From an uncultured Bacteroidales bacterium (GTDB lineage: Bacteria > Bacteroidota > Bacteroidia > Bacteroidales > UBA932), in assembly GCA_944323445.1 (NCBI GenBank), contig CALUSM010000026.1, positions 1 to 38,515 of the forward strand: a stretch of 38,515 bases of DNA, in the 5' to 3' direction. The notes beneath the pieces are model-generated. The model saw only the letters and a program-made list of their open reading frames with translations, did not search any database and was not told the origin of the DNA. Below are positions 1 through 6,850 of this stretch, one piece after another. A program made the translations under genes and the position numbers. Positions within the stretch are counted from its first letter, which is position 1; every line of letters starts with the position of its first letter.

Positions 1-47
1 TCCTTGCAGTATTGAACTATCTCTGCGATTTCTTCTCGTGTAAGCAT
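1..47 (-). CDS. Possible IS66-type accessory protein (TnpA-like), 5' end only
   Basis: Reading leftward from an ATG at 47 gives MLTREEIAEIVQYCK before the window ends. This resembles the first residues of the small accessory proteins of Bacteroidales IS66 elements, recalled from memory and not searched. It runs opposite to the IS66 transposase remnant that starts about 70 bp to the right, so if real it belongs to another or a rearranged copy. Only 15 codons are visible and there is no clear ribosome binding site. Confidence 0.3.
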   Translation of the reverse strand, partial: MLTREEIAEIVQYCK

Positions 48-114
48 CTTTTTTTTGCGCGAAGATACCTCGCCTGGTATAAATTCGCTATACGCACTTC
101 ACCGGTCGCTTACC

Positions 115-1147
115 ACGATGGAGCATCCCTTGAAAAATCTTGGAGGTATCTTCTCTCCTGAACTGCTTGCCCGCCTGCTTTGCCTGAAATATGACTTCAG
201 CATGCCTGAGAACAGACAGATAAGACTGCTTGCAAGAGAGGGCATCCACATAAGCAACACCACGTTGAACAGCTATATCCATAACGGAATCACCAAACTA
301 AAGAAATTTATCGGAGATGTATTCAAGGAATTTGTACAGAGAGCTAAATACCTTATGGTTGATGAGACTACCGAGCTTGTCGGAGTGGAAACAAAGGAAG
401 GCAAGGCTTACAGGAGAAAGTACTTATGGGCTTTCTTTGCAAAACATGTCAGGTTGGTTTATTATCATTACAATAACGGTAGCAGGGCCTCTGATGTAGC
501 AAAGACCTTCCTTGAGCATTTTATGGGATCTATATCTACAAACGGATATACGGTTTACAGGATGTATGATGGAGAAGAATCAAAGGTGCTTCATATAGGA
601 TGCTGGAGGCACTAGGAGGTTGTGGGTTGATGCCTTGCCTTCAGACAGAACTACGATGGATATAATAGACCCTATCGATGATATGTTCAGAAATGAAGAT
701 CTGTTCCGCACAATGAAACTCAGCGGCGAGCAGATTAAGGAAAAAAGACTTGAGCTTACAGGACCTATTCTTGAACGTATCCATCATAAGGTGGTCATGA
801 TGATGCAGGATATTAAACTTATGGCTAACGAACTGATGAGAAGGGCCGTAAACTATACAATAAACCAGTGGAAATCCCTGAGAAATATCCTCAAGGACGG
901 TTCGGCAGAAATATCGAACAATCTTTGTGAGCAAAGGATGAAACCTGTAAAGCTGCTGCTCAAGAACTGCATGAATATAGGAAGTGAGGCAGCCGCAGAA
1001 AACTCGGCATTCATCTTCTCTCTGATAGAAAGCTGTAAGTTGAACGACAGAGACCCTCAGGATTACCTGAAGCACTTGTTTGAATGTATTCTTCATGGTA
1101 AGGACTGCGACAAGAAGACTCTTCTGCTATGTTTTTATAAACCGGAA
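115..1147 (+). pseudogene. IS66-family transposase remnant, frameshifted and N-terminally truncated
   Basis: This is the catalytic half of an IS66 (DDE) transposase. The frame covers MVDETT (first Asp, codon 361-363), KYLWAFFAKH, a GYTVYR motif near 541 and, after a frameshift, the C-terminal EISNNLCEQRMKPVK segment holding the catalytic Glu. The frame breaks after GCWRH near 613. The next frame resumes with RRLWVDAL, which fits loss of two bases from an Ala codon (expected CWRHARRLWVDAL). The usual Asp of the S-T-D-G-Y motif is Asn here (codon 541-543). The N-terminal third of the family is absent; recognisable similarity begins near 115. The 3' end is interrupted at 1147 by an IS4 element and the last codons lie at 2470-2484. 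It is non-functional. Confidence 0.85.
1139..1147. repeat. Left copy of 9-bp target-site duplication of the IS4 element
   Basis: AAACCGGAA here is repeated exactly at 2470-2478, directly outside both ends of the IS4-family element. IS4-family elements typically duplicate about 9-12 bp. Confidence 0.85.
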
Positions 1148-1168
1148 CCCTGCTGTCCGGAGAAACTT
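1148..1168. repeat. IS4 element terminal inverted repeat (transposase 3' side)
   Basis: Matches the reverse complement of 2449-2469 at 18 of 21 positions, with core CTGCTGTCC. It ends exactly at the transposase stop codon region (1168-1170). Confidence 0.8.
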
Positions 1169-2337
1169 TACCACAATGTAAGCTGCCTAGGACCATCACT
1201 CTCCGGAACATTAGCAGTGAGGTCGGTTTGATTAAATATATCTTTGATGTCGCCTCTTTTGAAGAGAACTTGACCAATAGAATTTGAAATAGAATGAAGA
1301 CTTGGGTTCAACATATAATGTTTCTTCGCAATGATAAGCAGAAGATAGTCACAGATAGCTATCCATATCTGTGTGTACACGGAGTTTTGGGTGGTTCCAT
1401 AGAATGTCTTTATGTGCAGATGCTGCTTTATCCATTTGAAGAACAACTCAATTTGCCATCTTTCCCTGTACAACTCGGCAATGGTCAATGCCTCAAGCTT
1501 GAAGTTATTAGTGAGGAAACGGTAAACTGTATTTGTGCTGAAGTCTTCATATACAACAAGTCTAAGAGAATCAGGATACTTCTGAGAAGTAAGTGGCCCA
1601 GTCAATTTGATGGTTTCATCAGAGGAAAGTCCGGCAGATTGATCTACCTCTCTACTATCAATAACCTCATAAAGCATATTTCCTTTTGCTCTTGTTACAA
1701 AAAAGGCATTGTTAAGATGAAAATGCTGGTACAAGGAGTCAAACTTGACATATCCTTTGTCCATAAGATAGTAGGAGTTTGCTTCTACAGGTATCTTATC
1801 CATAATTTTGGAATCGTGAACCGCTCCTTCTGTCAGATGAACAAATGTCGGGATGGAACCTCTAAAATCCATCAAGGTATGCATCTTGATTGCTCCTCTC
1901 TCATGATGAAACTTAGCCCATGGACAAAGCTTCAGACACAGCTCAATAGTGCTGCTGTAAAAGGCATAGACCATTTCATCCAGGTCAAGTCTAAGTTTCT
2001 GTCCCTTATATGCTTCCTTTGCTTGTCGTATCAGAACTTGTGCAAAGTCCTGATAGATACGCCAATCCTTCTTTTCATTCGCTTCGGCCAAGGTGGATTT
2101 TGGCATTACCTTGATACCAGAACGGTAAAGATCAGGAGAACAAAGGTTAAGTGTAGTCTCTATGTCTCTCAGCCCGGACCTGTCCGTGAACTGAGCAAAG
2201 CTCATTACCATGAACTGGTCACGGCAAGTGAATTTGATGGAGTGCCTGTCACCCTTATAGCGGTTGACGCACTTCTTAAATTCGTATGTGTTTATAAGAG
2301 ACATAACCTGTGCAAATATTGTTTTTCCTTTGTTCAT
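1168..2337 (-). CDS. IS4-family transposase (DUF4372 + DDE_Tnp_1), catalytic Asp replaced
   Basis: This 389-residue DDE transposase has a DUF4372-type N-terminus (residues 1-70, MNKGKTIFAQVMSLI), followed by the IS4 RNase-H-like core. The segment SSTIELCLKLCPWAKFH, the YLMDKGYVKF motif (second Asp, about residue 192) and the YRERWQIELFFKWIKQHL signature (catalytic Glu and IS4 Y-R-K box) are all present. The first catalytic Asp, normally in Y-A-F/L-D-S-S/T-T-I, is Tyr127 (codon TAC at 1957-1959; GAC to TAC would be a single base change). The length and C-terminus (QLTLW) look complete, and it fills the element between the inverted repeats. Predicted to bind DNA but not to transpose. Confidence 0.9.
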   Translation of the reverse strand: MNKGKTIFAQVMSLINTYEFKKCVNRYKGDRHSIKFTCRDQFMVMSFAQFTDRSGLRDIETTLNLCSPDLYRSGIKVMPKSTLAEANEKKDWRIYQDFAQVLIRQAKEAYKGQKLRLDLDEMVYAFYSSTIELCLKLCPWAKFHHERGAIKMHTLMDFRGSIPTFVHLTEGAVHDSKIMDKIPVEANSYYLMDKGYVKFDSLYQHFHLNNAFFVTRAKGNMLYEVIDSREVDQSAGLSSDETIKLTGPLTSQKYPDSLRLVVYEDFSTNTVYRFLTNNFKLEALTIAELYRERWQIELFFKWIKQHLHIKTFYGTTQNSVYTQIWIAICDYLLLIIAKKHYMLNPSLHSISNSIGQVLFKRGDIKDIFNQTDLTANVPESDGPRQLTLW

Positions 2338-2448
2338 AGTTTGCAGAATTGGCTGTTTATACCTTCTTGCAAAACTATAATTTCTAATCGAAAAATTTTA
2401 TTATCCTCGTAACTAATTGATTATTAATTAATAATAGTTGCTTTAGAG

Positions 2449-2469
2449 AATTTTCTCTGGACAGCAGTG
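2449..2469. repeat. IS4 element terminal inverted repeat (transposase 5' side)
   Basis: Partner of 1148-1168. It lies about 110 bp upstream of the transposase ATG, leaving room for the element's promoter in an AT-rich stretch (2340-2448). Confidence 0.8.
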
Positions 2470-2478
2470 AAACCGGAA
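2470..2478. repeat. Right copy of 9-bp target-site duplication
   Basis: AAACCGGAA, identical to 1139-1147. It directly abuts the IS4 right end. Confidence 0.85.
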
Positions 2479-2484
2479 TATTAA
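2470..2484 (+). pseudogene. Separated last codons of the IS66 transposase
   Basis: AAA CCG GAA TAT TAA gives K-P-E-Y-stop in the frame of the IS66 remnant, which reads ...CFYKPE up to 1147. This shows that the IS4 insertion displaced only the final Tyr codon and the stop. Confidence 0.75.
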
Positions 2485-2513
2485 AACAAAAATATTTTCT
2501 TGCGGACATTTTT

Positions 2514-2544
2514 ATTTTATCGGCTGAAAAACAGCCGATAAAAT
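2514..2544. terminator. Strong hairpin, likely terminator of the IS66 remnant
   Basis: A perfect 13-bp stem (ATTTTATCGGCTG / CAGCCGATAAAAT) with a 5-base A loop, 30 bp after the IS66 stop. The flanking T/A-rich arms allow termination on either strand. Confidence 0.6.
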
Positions 2545-2579
2545 CGTCGTAGCGGAAAATAGTATGGTTACTCTAATAG

Positions 2580-2861
2580 TTGCAGTCGCTATTGTTTTAT
2601 TGCACCTATTATTATACCGTTTTCACAATCTTGCGTCATAAAATTTGTTATTTCCCCGCAAGAGAACTATCTTTGGAATATGAAGTAGAAAAGGAGACTT
2701 TGAAAGAGAATATTCCGATTGATATTAACAAACTCATGGATTCCCAGTTCGGAAAACCCGGGACACCGGAACGTGAAAAATTCCGTGAAGAAGCCCGTAC
2801 TTATGTGTACGAACATACCAAAACTGCGGAATGTAGGAACTCCCAAAAGAAACAGAAATAA
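2580..2861 (+). pseudogene. Truncated HigA-type (XRE) antitoxin remnant
   Basis: The recognisable part is residues about 36-80: INKLMDSQFGKPGTPEREKF and the following EEARTYVYEH. This matches the N-terminal segment that precedes the helix-turn-helix in HigA-like antitoxins (pattern ..FGk.GTpeRe.Fe.ea...). The helix-turn-helix itself is missing: after AEC the frame runs into a lysine-rich tail and stop. The N-terminal 30 residues look unrelated to the family and may be non-coding. No toxin partner is visible. It lies between the IS66 remnant and the recombinase cluster. Confidence 0.45.
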
Positions 2862-2998
2862 CCGGCTTTTCCCGTCCGTTCCGGCAAGCCGGAGAACACT
2901 ACCTCCGTAACGTCAAATTCTTCTCTGATGCAGATAAAAAGAGGTGGTTATTTGAAAAGTCTGCACTTAGCAGTCTGATGTATCTGATTGAATATTAA
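2837..2998 (+). other. Unrecognised open fragment, 53 codons without a start
   Basis: From 2837 to TAA at 2996-2998 one frame is open and reads protein-like (..RQAGEHYLRNVKFFSD.., ..WLFEKSALSSLMYLIEY). I do not recognise the family. There is no start codon after the preceding in-frame TAG at 2834, so it is probably the C-terminal piece of a broken gene. It overlaps the end of the HigA-like remnant in another frame. Confidence 0.3.
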
Positions 2999-3125
2999 TA
3001 TCCTACAAGGTTCACTAGCAAATTATGTAGGAACTGAACCTATTTTTGTAAGCAATGTCGGACTATACAGGTTCAAACATCTGATAATAAACATATTACA
3101 TACCATCCAATTACTCCTAAGCAGA

Positions 3126-3157
3126 TTGGGGCTCTGGGTTCGGGCCCCAAGCGGATC
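3126..3157 (+). repeat. tRNA-Lys 3'-end-like fragment, possible attachment-site remnant
   Basis: The 32 bases match the T-arm and 3' acceptor strand of the intact tRNA-Lys at 35018-35049 in 27 positions, in the same orientation. They include GGGTTCG and GCCCCAAGC. No D-arm or anticodon arm precedes it, so it is not a gene. Such 3' tRNA pieces next to an integrase are the usual trace of att sites, and int1 starts 190 bp downstream. An ancient tRNA fragment without att function remains possible. Confidence 0.5.
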
Positions 3158-3295
3158 CGAACCTTTTCCTATGACATTAACAAATATCTGAAAATCACAC
3201 ATCTACTTTATTTTCTTTTCTTATAATCCTTTATTCAAGGTCATTAATAATCAATATATTACATTCCATTCAGAACCATAATCTATGTCTTATCC

Positions 3296-3327
3296 GTGTC
3301 CTATACACCCGTTCGTGATATGGACAC
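3296..3327. repeat. Imperfect palindrome just upstream of int1
   Basis: GTGTCC at 3296-3301 and GGACAC at 3322-3327 form inverted arms, extended by imperfect ATA/TAT steps, 19 bp before the int1 ATG. It could be an operator or recombinase core site, or chance. Confidence 0.35.
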
Positions 3328-3345
3328 AATTAATATTTATTTCTT

Positions 3346-4590
3346 ATGAGACATAGTTTTTCCATTTACTTTTATCTGAAGCGTAGAAAGCTTCAAAAAG
3401 ACAGCAAGTCAACAATCATGCTCCGCATTATAGTCAATAACAAGGCAACAGATGTAAGCCTGAAGATATCCATCCTGCAGGAGCATTGGGACAAGCAGAA
3501 CAGGCGTGTTTCCGACATGAATCCAGAAGCACACGACATCAATGCATACCTGGACAAAGTAAGTTCCACATTGCAGCATCATTACCGACAGGCCCAACTG
3601 GAAGGGAAACATCTTACAGCAAGCATGCTGAAACAACGCTTCATGGCCACAGGATCCAACCCGTCTTCCCTTTTGGAGATATTTGACAAACAGGTGAAAG
3701 ATGCTGACAGGCTGGCACATGCCGGACAAATCAGCATGTCCCATTCCAACAGATATAAACTGGTCTACAGGCGGCTTGAGGAGTTCTGCAAGAAAATGGG
3801 CAGACAAGATATACCACTGGAACAGTTCAACCGGCAGATGATACACGAACTAGAACTTTTCTTCAGGACTGACTGCAGGCTGTCAATCAATACAACAGCC
3901 AAGATGATGAGTATGGTAAGAAAAGGAATCCTATGGGCATACCGGTGCGGAATTATCCTGACCAATCCGTTCTCAACCTACCAAATAAAGAAGGAAGAAA
4001 GCCAGAAACAATACCTGAACAAACAGGAAATAATAAGGATAATGAACAAGCGGCTGGATATTCCCAGACTGGCTTCCATCCGTGACATATTCATCTTCAG
4101 CTGCTTCACAGGCATCGCCTACTCAGACATCTGTCGGTTGAGAAAGGATCAAATCATTTCAGATTCCGGCAAGAGCATGTATATCCATCTGTACAGGACC
4201 AAGACCAACCACCCCGCATTCATCCCTCTCCTTCCCCAAGCCAAGAAAATAGCAAGTTTTTATATAGGAAAAGGCGAATCGGAATACCTGTTCCCAACCA
4301 TCTCGAACCAGAAAAGCAATGCCTACCTTAAAGAGCTTGCCGACATCTGCCATATCAGAAAAAGGGTGACATTTCATGTGGCCCGGCACACGTTCGCCGT
4401 GACTGTCTGTCTGGAAAACGGGCTTCCGATAGAAACGCTTTCCAAAATGCTCGGACATACCAATCTGAGGGTCACACAAGCCTATGCCAGAATCACGTAC
4501 AGGAAAGTCACGGAGGACATGAAGGTATTAAAGAACAAACTGAAGGACTGGAAGCCGGAATCCGGTCCGATGAAATCTGAAGACATTTGA
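3346..4590 (+). CDS. Tyrosine recombinase int1 (IntDOT-like integrase)
   Basis: This is a 414-residue Bacteroidetes site-specific recombinase. It has an N-terminal arm-DNA-binding domain (residues 1-90, starting MRHSFSIYFYLKRRK), a SAM-like core-binding domain (about 105-210) and a C-terminal catalytic domain. Catalytic residues visible are the Lys of RTKTNHP, H344-x-x-R347-H (HVARHTF), H371 (LGHTNL) and nucleophile Y380 (QAYARI). At the usual Arg I position it has TGIAYSD, as is common in this group. ATG at 3346 follows the AT-rich leader. The last codons overlap the operator of the next gene (4575-4604), and HTH1 follows 84 bp later on the same strand. It appears intact, and may serve the tRNA-Lys-like att remnant upstream. 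Confidence 0.92.
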   Translation: MRHSFSIYFYLKRRKLQKDSKSTIMLRIIVNNKATDVSLKISILQEHWDKQNRRVSDMNPEAHDINAYLDKVSSTLQHHYRQAQLEGKHLTASMLKQRFMATGSNPSSLLEIFDKQVKDADRLAHAGQISMSHSNRYKLVYRRLEEFCKKMGRQDIPLEQFNRQMIHELELFFRTDCRLSINTTAKMMSMVRKGILWAYRCGIILTNPFSTYQIKKEESQKQYLNKQEIIRIMNKRLDIPRLASIRDIFIFSCFTGIAYSDICRLRKDQIISDSGKSMYIHLYRTKTNHPAFIPLLPQAKKIASFYIGKGESEYLFPTISNQKSNAYLKELADICHIRKRVTFHVARHTFAVTVCLENGLPIETLSKMLGHTNLRVTQAYARITYRKVTEDMKVLKNKLKDWKPESGPMKSEDI

Positions 4591-4604
4591 TGATATCTGG
4601 TGAC
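4575..4604 (+). promoter_or_regulatory. Three tandem 10-bp repeats upstream of HTH1 (putative operator)
   Basis: ATCTGAAGAC, ATTTGATGAT and ATCTGGTGAC follow each other without gaps, so they lie on one face of the helix. A nearly identical array stands at 6430-6459 before HTH2. A weaker fourth copy (GTCCGATGAA) precedes it at 4565. The array overlaps the int1 stop codon and lies 39 bp upstream of the HTH1 -7 box. It is a likely binding site for the HTH proteins or for recombinase arm domains. Confidence 0.6.
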
Positions 4605-4619
4605 AACAGGCTCCGACGG

Positions 4620-4650
4620 TTTGCAGCGGCATGAGAATGCGGATATCTTT
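4620..4650 (+). promoter_or_regulatory. Promoter of HTH1
   Basis: TTTG (4620-4623), a 20-bp spacer and TATCTTT (4644-4650) fit the Bacteroidetes sigma-ABfr promoter. The arrangement is the same as before HTH2. Confidence 0.6.
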
Positions 4651-4674
4651 TTCTCAAACCAAAAAGGACAGCTT

Positions 4675-4965
4675 ATGGGAACAATCATAACCAGATCAGA
4701 CAAGGAAGTGCTTCATTTCTTCGATGAAATGAAAAGGGTATCGGACCTTATAGACAATTTGCAGGCTGACAACCGGCACTTATTGGACGGGGAAAACTAC
4801 CTGACAGATACGGAACTGGCCGGAAAGCTCAAGCTGAGCAAGCGTACGCTGCTGGACTACAGAAGTAGCGGCATATTGCCTTATTACCAGATAGGAGGAA
4901 AAATCCTATACCGGGAAAGCGATATTGTACGACTGCTGGAAAAGAACCGGAAAGAAGCGTTCTGA
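4675..4965 (+). CDS. HTH1: small helix-turn-helix (HTH_17, excisionase-like) protein
   Basis: This 96-residue protein has a helical N-terminal segment (FFDEMKRVSDLIDNLQ) and then a MerR/excisionase-type winged HTH: YLTDTELAGKLKLSKRTL, LDYRSSGILPYYQI and the wing KILYRESDIVRLL. This is the family of CTn Xis2c/Xis2d and of many Bacteroides regulators placed beside integrases. I chose ATG 4675 because the TATCTTT promoter at 4644-4650 lies inside any longer frame, and because HTH2 has the same leader layout (CTCAAACC then ATG). It follows int1 on the same strand and converges on int2 across a hairpin. The likely role is recombination directionality factor or local repressor. Confidence 0.85.
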   Translation: MGTIITRSDKEVLHFFDEMKRVSDLIDNLQADNRHLLDGENYLTDTELAGKLKLSKRTLLDYRSSGILPYYQIGGKILYRESDIVRLLEKNRKEAF

Positions 4966-4985
4966 CATCCAATTCCGTTTATGGG

Positions 4986-5023
4986 AAAGGCTATACCACC
5001 ACATCCATTGGAGTATAGCCTTT
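4986..5023. terminator. Hairpin between HTH1 and int2 (GGCTATAC arms)
   Basis: AAAGGCTATAC (4986-4996) pairs perfectly with GTATAGCCTTT (5013-5023) around a 16-base loop, followed by CACTTTTT. The same arms recur at 6851-6892 in the second unit. It probably acts as a bidirectional terminator for the convergent genes; a recombination-site role is possible. Confidence 0.65.
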
Positions 5024-5054
5024 CACTTTTTATCATATTTTGTATATATCCGCT

Positions 5055-6260
5055 TCATGCCTTTTGGGAATTCCTCTCCAGAGCCTGCATATAATGGCGC
5101 AACATATAGTCGGAAGAATAGCCGAGCATTTCCCCGACGTGTTCTTTGGGAATCCGGTTGGCCAGGGTAACTGTCGCAGCGAACGTGTTGCGGGCCATCT
5201 GGGTGGTCAGACGCTTGGAAATCCGACAACGCGCCGCTACTTCTTTCAGGTATTCATTCATTTTCTGGACTGACGGGACAGGGAAACACGGACCTTCTGG
5301 ATTCATCGGATTCCAGCCTCTGTACTTCTCCAATAGAACCATTGCCGGTTTAAGAAGAGGAACACGGCTTGTACAGCTGTCACCAACCTCCGTTCCTTCA
5401 GCACGTGTCCTGCAAATCCACAGTGTTCCTTCGTCATCCCTGAACAGGTGCGACGGACAAAGGGTGCTTACCCCCTGATAGGAAAGTCCGGTGAGCGCAC
5501 ATAAGACGAACACATCCTTCACCCGTTTCAGACGTCCGGACGGCATATCCGTTTCCATCACTGTTTTCAGTTCATCCCAGTCCAGGAAAGAAGGGGAAGT
5601 CTTCTCCTTTACGCACAACTGTCCCAGTTCTTCCAAAAACTTGCCATGTTCCATCCAGCCCTTCTGCTGAGCCACCTTGAGAACTTTACGGAAACACTCC
5701 AGATATTTAGCCGCCGTATTCCAGGCCAGCCCGCAGGTTTCCTTCAGATATCTTTCAAATGCCGTGATGAACTTCCTGTCCAGTTCGGAGAATGCGACGT
5801 CCTCCTTATTGTAAACATCCCGTATGACTGTCTCCACCAATCCGTGACACCTGTTGTAACGTGCCAGGGTGGCAGGATGCAAATCCCCGGGAGAAGCCGC
5901 CCATCCGTCTATGCATTCCTTCATGGCCTTCAGAACCTGATGCCGTCCTTCCCTGGCATAGAGAATATCCAGGATTTTCTTCGGAGTCAGTCTTTCCCCA
6001 TCATACACAGAATTCCTATGGATGACATATATCCTGTCCCTCAGTGTCTCAATATACATGTTCAGCTCTGCCGAACTCCGCCCCCTTCCCTTGCTACGCA
6101 TCTTCGCATTGTCCCATAACTCCACCGGTATAGAGCGCTGGATACGGATTTCATCCCGCTGTCCGTTGATTGTCACCCGAAGAACAACCGGTGCTTCACC
6201 GTTCTTCAACAACTTGTTCTTCAAGATGAAGAACATTACATTCAGTGTATTTCCTTTCAT
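5055..6260 (-). CDS. Tyrosine recombinase int2, catalytically degenerate
   Basis: This 401-residue protein is clearly homologous to int3 along its length (shared LLKNGEAPVVLRVTINGQ-type N-terminus, CFRK, NPEGPCFP, KMNEYLKE). The catalytic domain has decayed. The HxxR-H box is Q354-M-A-R357-N358, the second His is Tyr381 (LGYSS), the beta-hairpin Lys is not visible (RTRAEGTEV), and the TGLSYxD turn is TGLSYQG. Tyr390 and R357 remain. The C-terminal tail after the Tyr is about 7 residues shorter than in int3. The frame is nonetheless open for 401 codons. It is convergent with HTH1 and divergent from HTH2. It could be a DNA-binding pseudo-recombinase or an early pseudogene. Confidence 0.88.
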   Translation of the reverse strand: MKGNTLNVMFFILKNKLLKNGEAPVVLRVTINGQRDEIRIQRSIPVELWDNAKMRSKGRGRSSAELNMYIETLRDRIYVIHRNSVYDGERLTPKKILDILYAREGRHQVLKAMKECIDGWAASPGDLHPATLARYNRCHGLVETVIRDVYNKEDVAFSELDRKFITAFERYLKETCGLAWNTAAKYLECFRKVLKVAQQKGWMEHGKFLEELGQLCVKEKTSPSFLDWDELKTVMETDMPSGRLKRVKDVFVLCALTGLSYQGVSTLCPSHLFRDDEGTLWICRTRAEGTEVGDSCTSRVPLLKPAMVLLEKYRGWNPMNPEGPCFPVPSVQKMNEYLKEVAARCRISKRLTTQMARNTFAATVTLANRIPKEHVGEMLGYSSDYMLRHYMQALERNSQKA

Positions 6261-6429
6261 ACGTTCTGTTTTGGTGCAAACTTAGTAAATACACTGAAAT
6301 ACAGTACTATGCGAAATTGCGCAATATAACGAAGTATAATACATGTCTTTCCTGAACACGGCTGTACCTCCCAGATTCAACAATCGGATATTTCTGAAAG
6401 ACCGATTCCTGCAACAGGCAACATGAGAC

Positions 6430-6459
6430 ATCTGATGACTTTTGATGCCATCTGATGAC
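6430..6459 (+). promoter_or_regulatory. Three tandem 10-bp repeats upstream of HTH2 (putative operator)
   Basis: ATCTGATGAC, TTTTGATGCC and ATCTGATGAC in exact 10-bp register, very close to the array at 4575-4604. It lies 29 bp upstream of the HTH2 -7 box, exactly 10 bp (one helical turn) closer than in unit 1. It sits in the int2-HTH2 divergent intergenic region, so it could act on both genes. Confidence 0.65.
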
Positions 6460-6464
6460 ATGAT

Positions 6465-6496
6465 ATTGGCCGGTCGGCCCATACCGTCTATCTTTG
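6465..6496 (+). promoter_or_regulatory. Promoter of HTH2
   Basis: ATTG (6465-6468), a 20-bp spacer and TATCTTTG (6489-6496) match the Bacteroidetes TTTG/TAnnTTTG pattern. Confidence 0.65.
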
Positions 6497-6520
6497 CCTC
6501 AAACCAAACAACTATACTTT

Positions 6521-6799
6521 ATGGAAATCGTAAACATTGAAGCCGGTACTTTCAGAGAAATGACAACATCCATCCGACTGCTGAAAGAAAAACTGGAAAA
6601 CCTCAAAAGCAGGCAAACCTCAAAAAGTCTGGATGACTGGATGGACAATCAGGAAGTATGCATGGCACTGAACATATCGCAGAGAACATTGCAGGCCCTG
6701 AGAAGCAACGGTACCTTGCCCTTCTCCCAGATTGACCGGAAAACCTATTATCGAAGACAGGATGTCATCAGACTGATTGAAAAAGGGAAGAAGAGATAA
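6521..6799 (+). CDS. HTH2: small helix-turn-helix (HTH_17, excisionase-like) protein
   Basis: This 92-residue protein has an N-terminal coiled helix (SIRLLKEKLENLKSRQ) and then HTH_17: WMDNQEVCMALNISQRTL, QALRSNGTLPFSQI and the wing KTYYRRQDVIRLIEKG. It is a clear paralogue of HTH1. ATG 6521 is preferred over an upstream TTG at 6494, which lies inside the -7 box. It is divergent from int2 with 260 bp between, and convergent with int3 across the second GGCTATAC hairpin. A directionality factor or regulator for the neighbouring recombinases is likely. Confidence 0.85.
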   Translation: MEIVNIEAGTFREMTTSIRLLKEKLENLKSRQTSKSLDDWMDNQEVCMALNISQRTLQALRSNGTLPFSQIDRKTYYRRQDVIRLIEKGKKR

Positions 6800-6850
6800 T
6801 CCCGGTAAAAACGTGGCCAATCCATACAAGCAGACAATTTTTCCTTATGT

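Larger units (their letters stand above)
1148..2469 (-). mobile_element. IS4-family insertion sequence, complete, 1322 bp
   Basis: The element has a single transposase gene on the minus strand and imperfect terminal inverted repeats of about 21 bp (18 of 21 match): 1148-1168 and 2449-2469, both built around CTGCTGTCC. It is flanked by 9-bp direct repeats AAACCGGAA (1139-1147 and 2470-2478). It sits inside the last codons of the IS66 transposase. Removing it with one repeat copy restores that gene's ending, K-P-E-Y-stop. Its structure is intact but its transposase has lost a catalytic Asp, so it is probably immobile unless helped in trans. Confidence 0.9.

Noticed and set aside
1294..2412. Long plus-strand frame opposite the IS4 transposase (372 codons)
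   Set aside because: It is the antisense shadow of the transposase, with no family resemblance.
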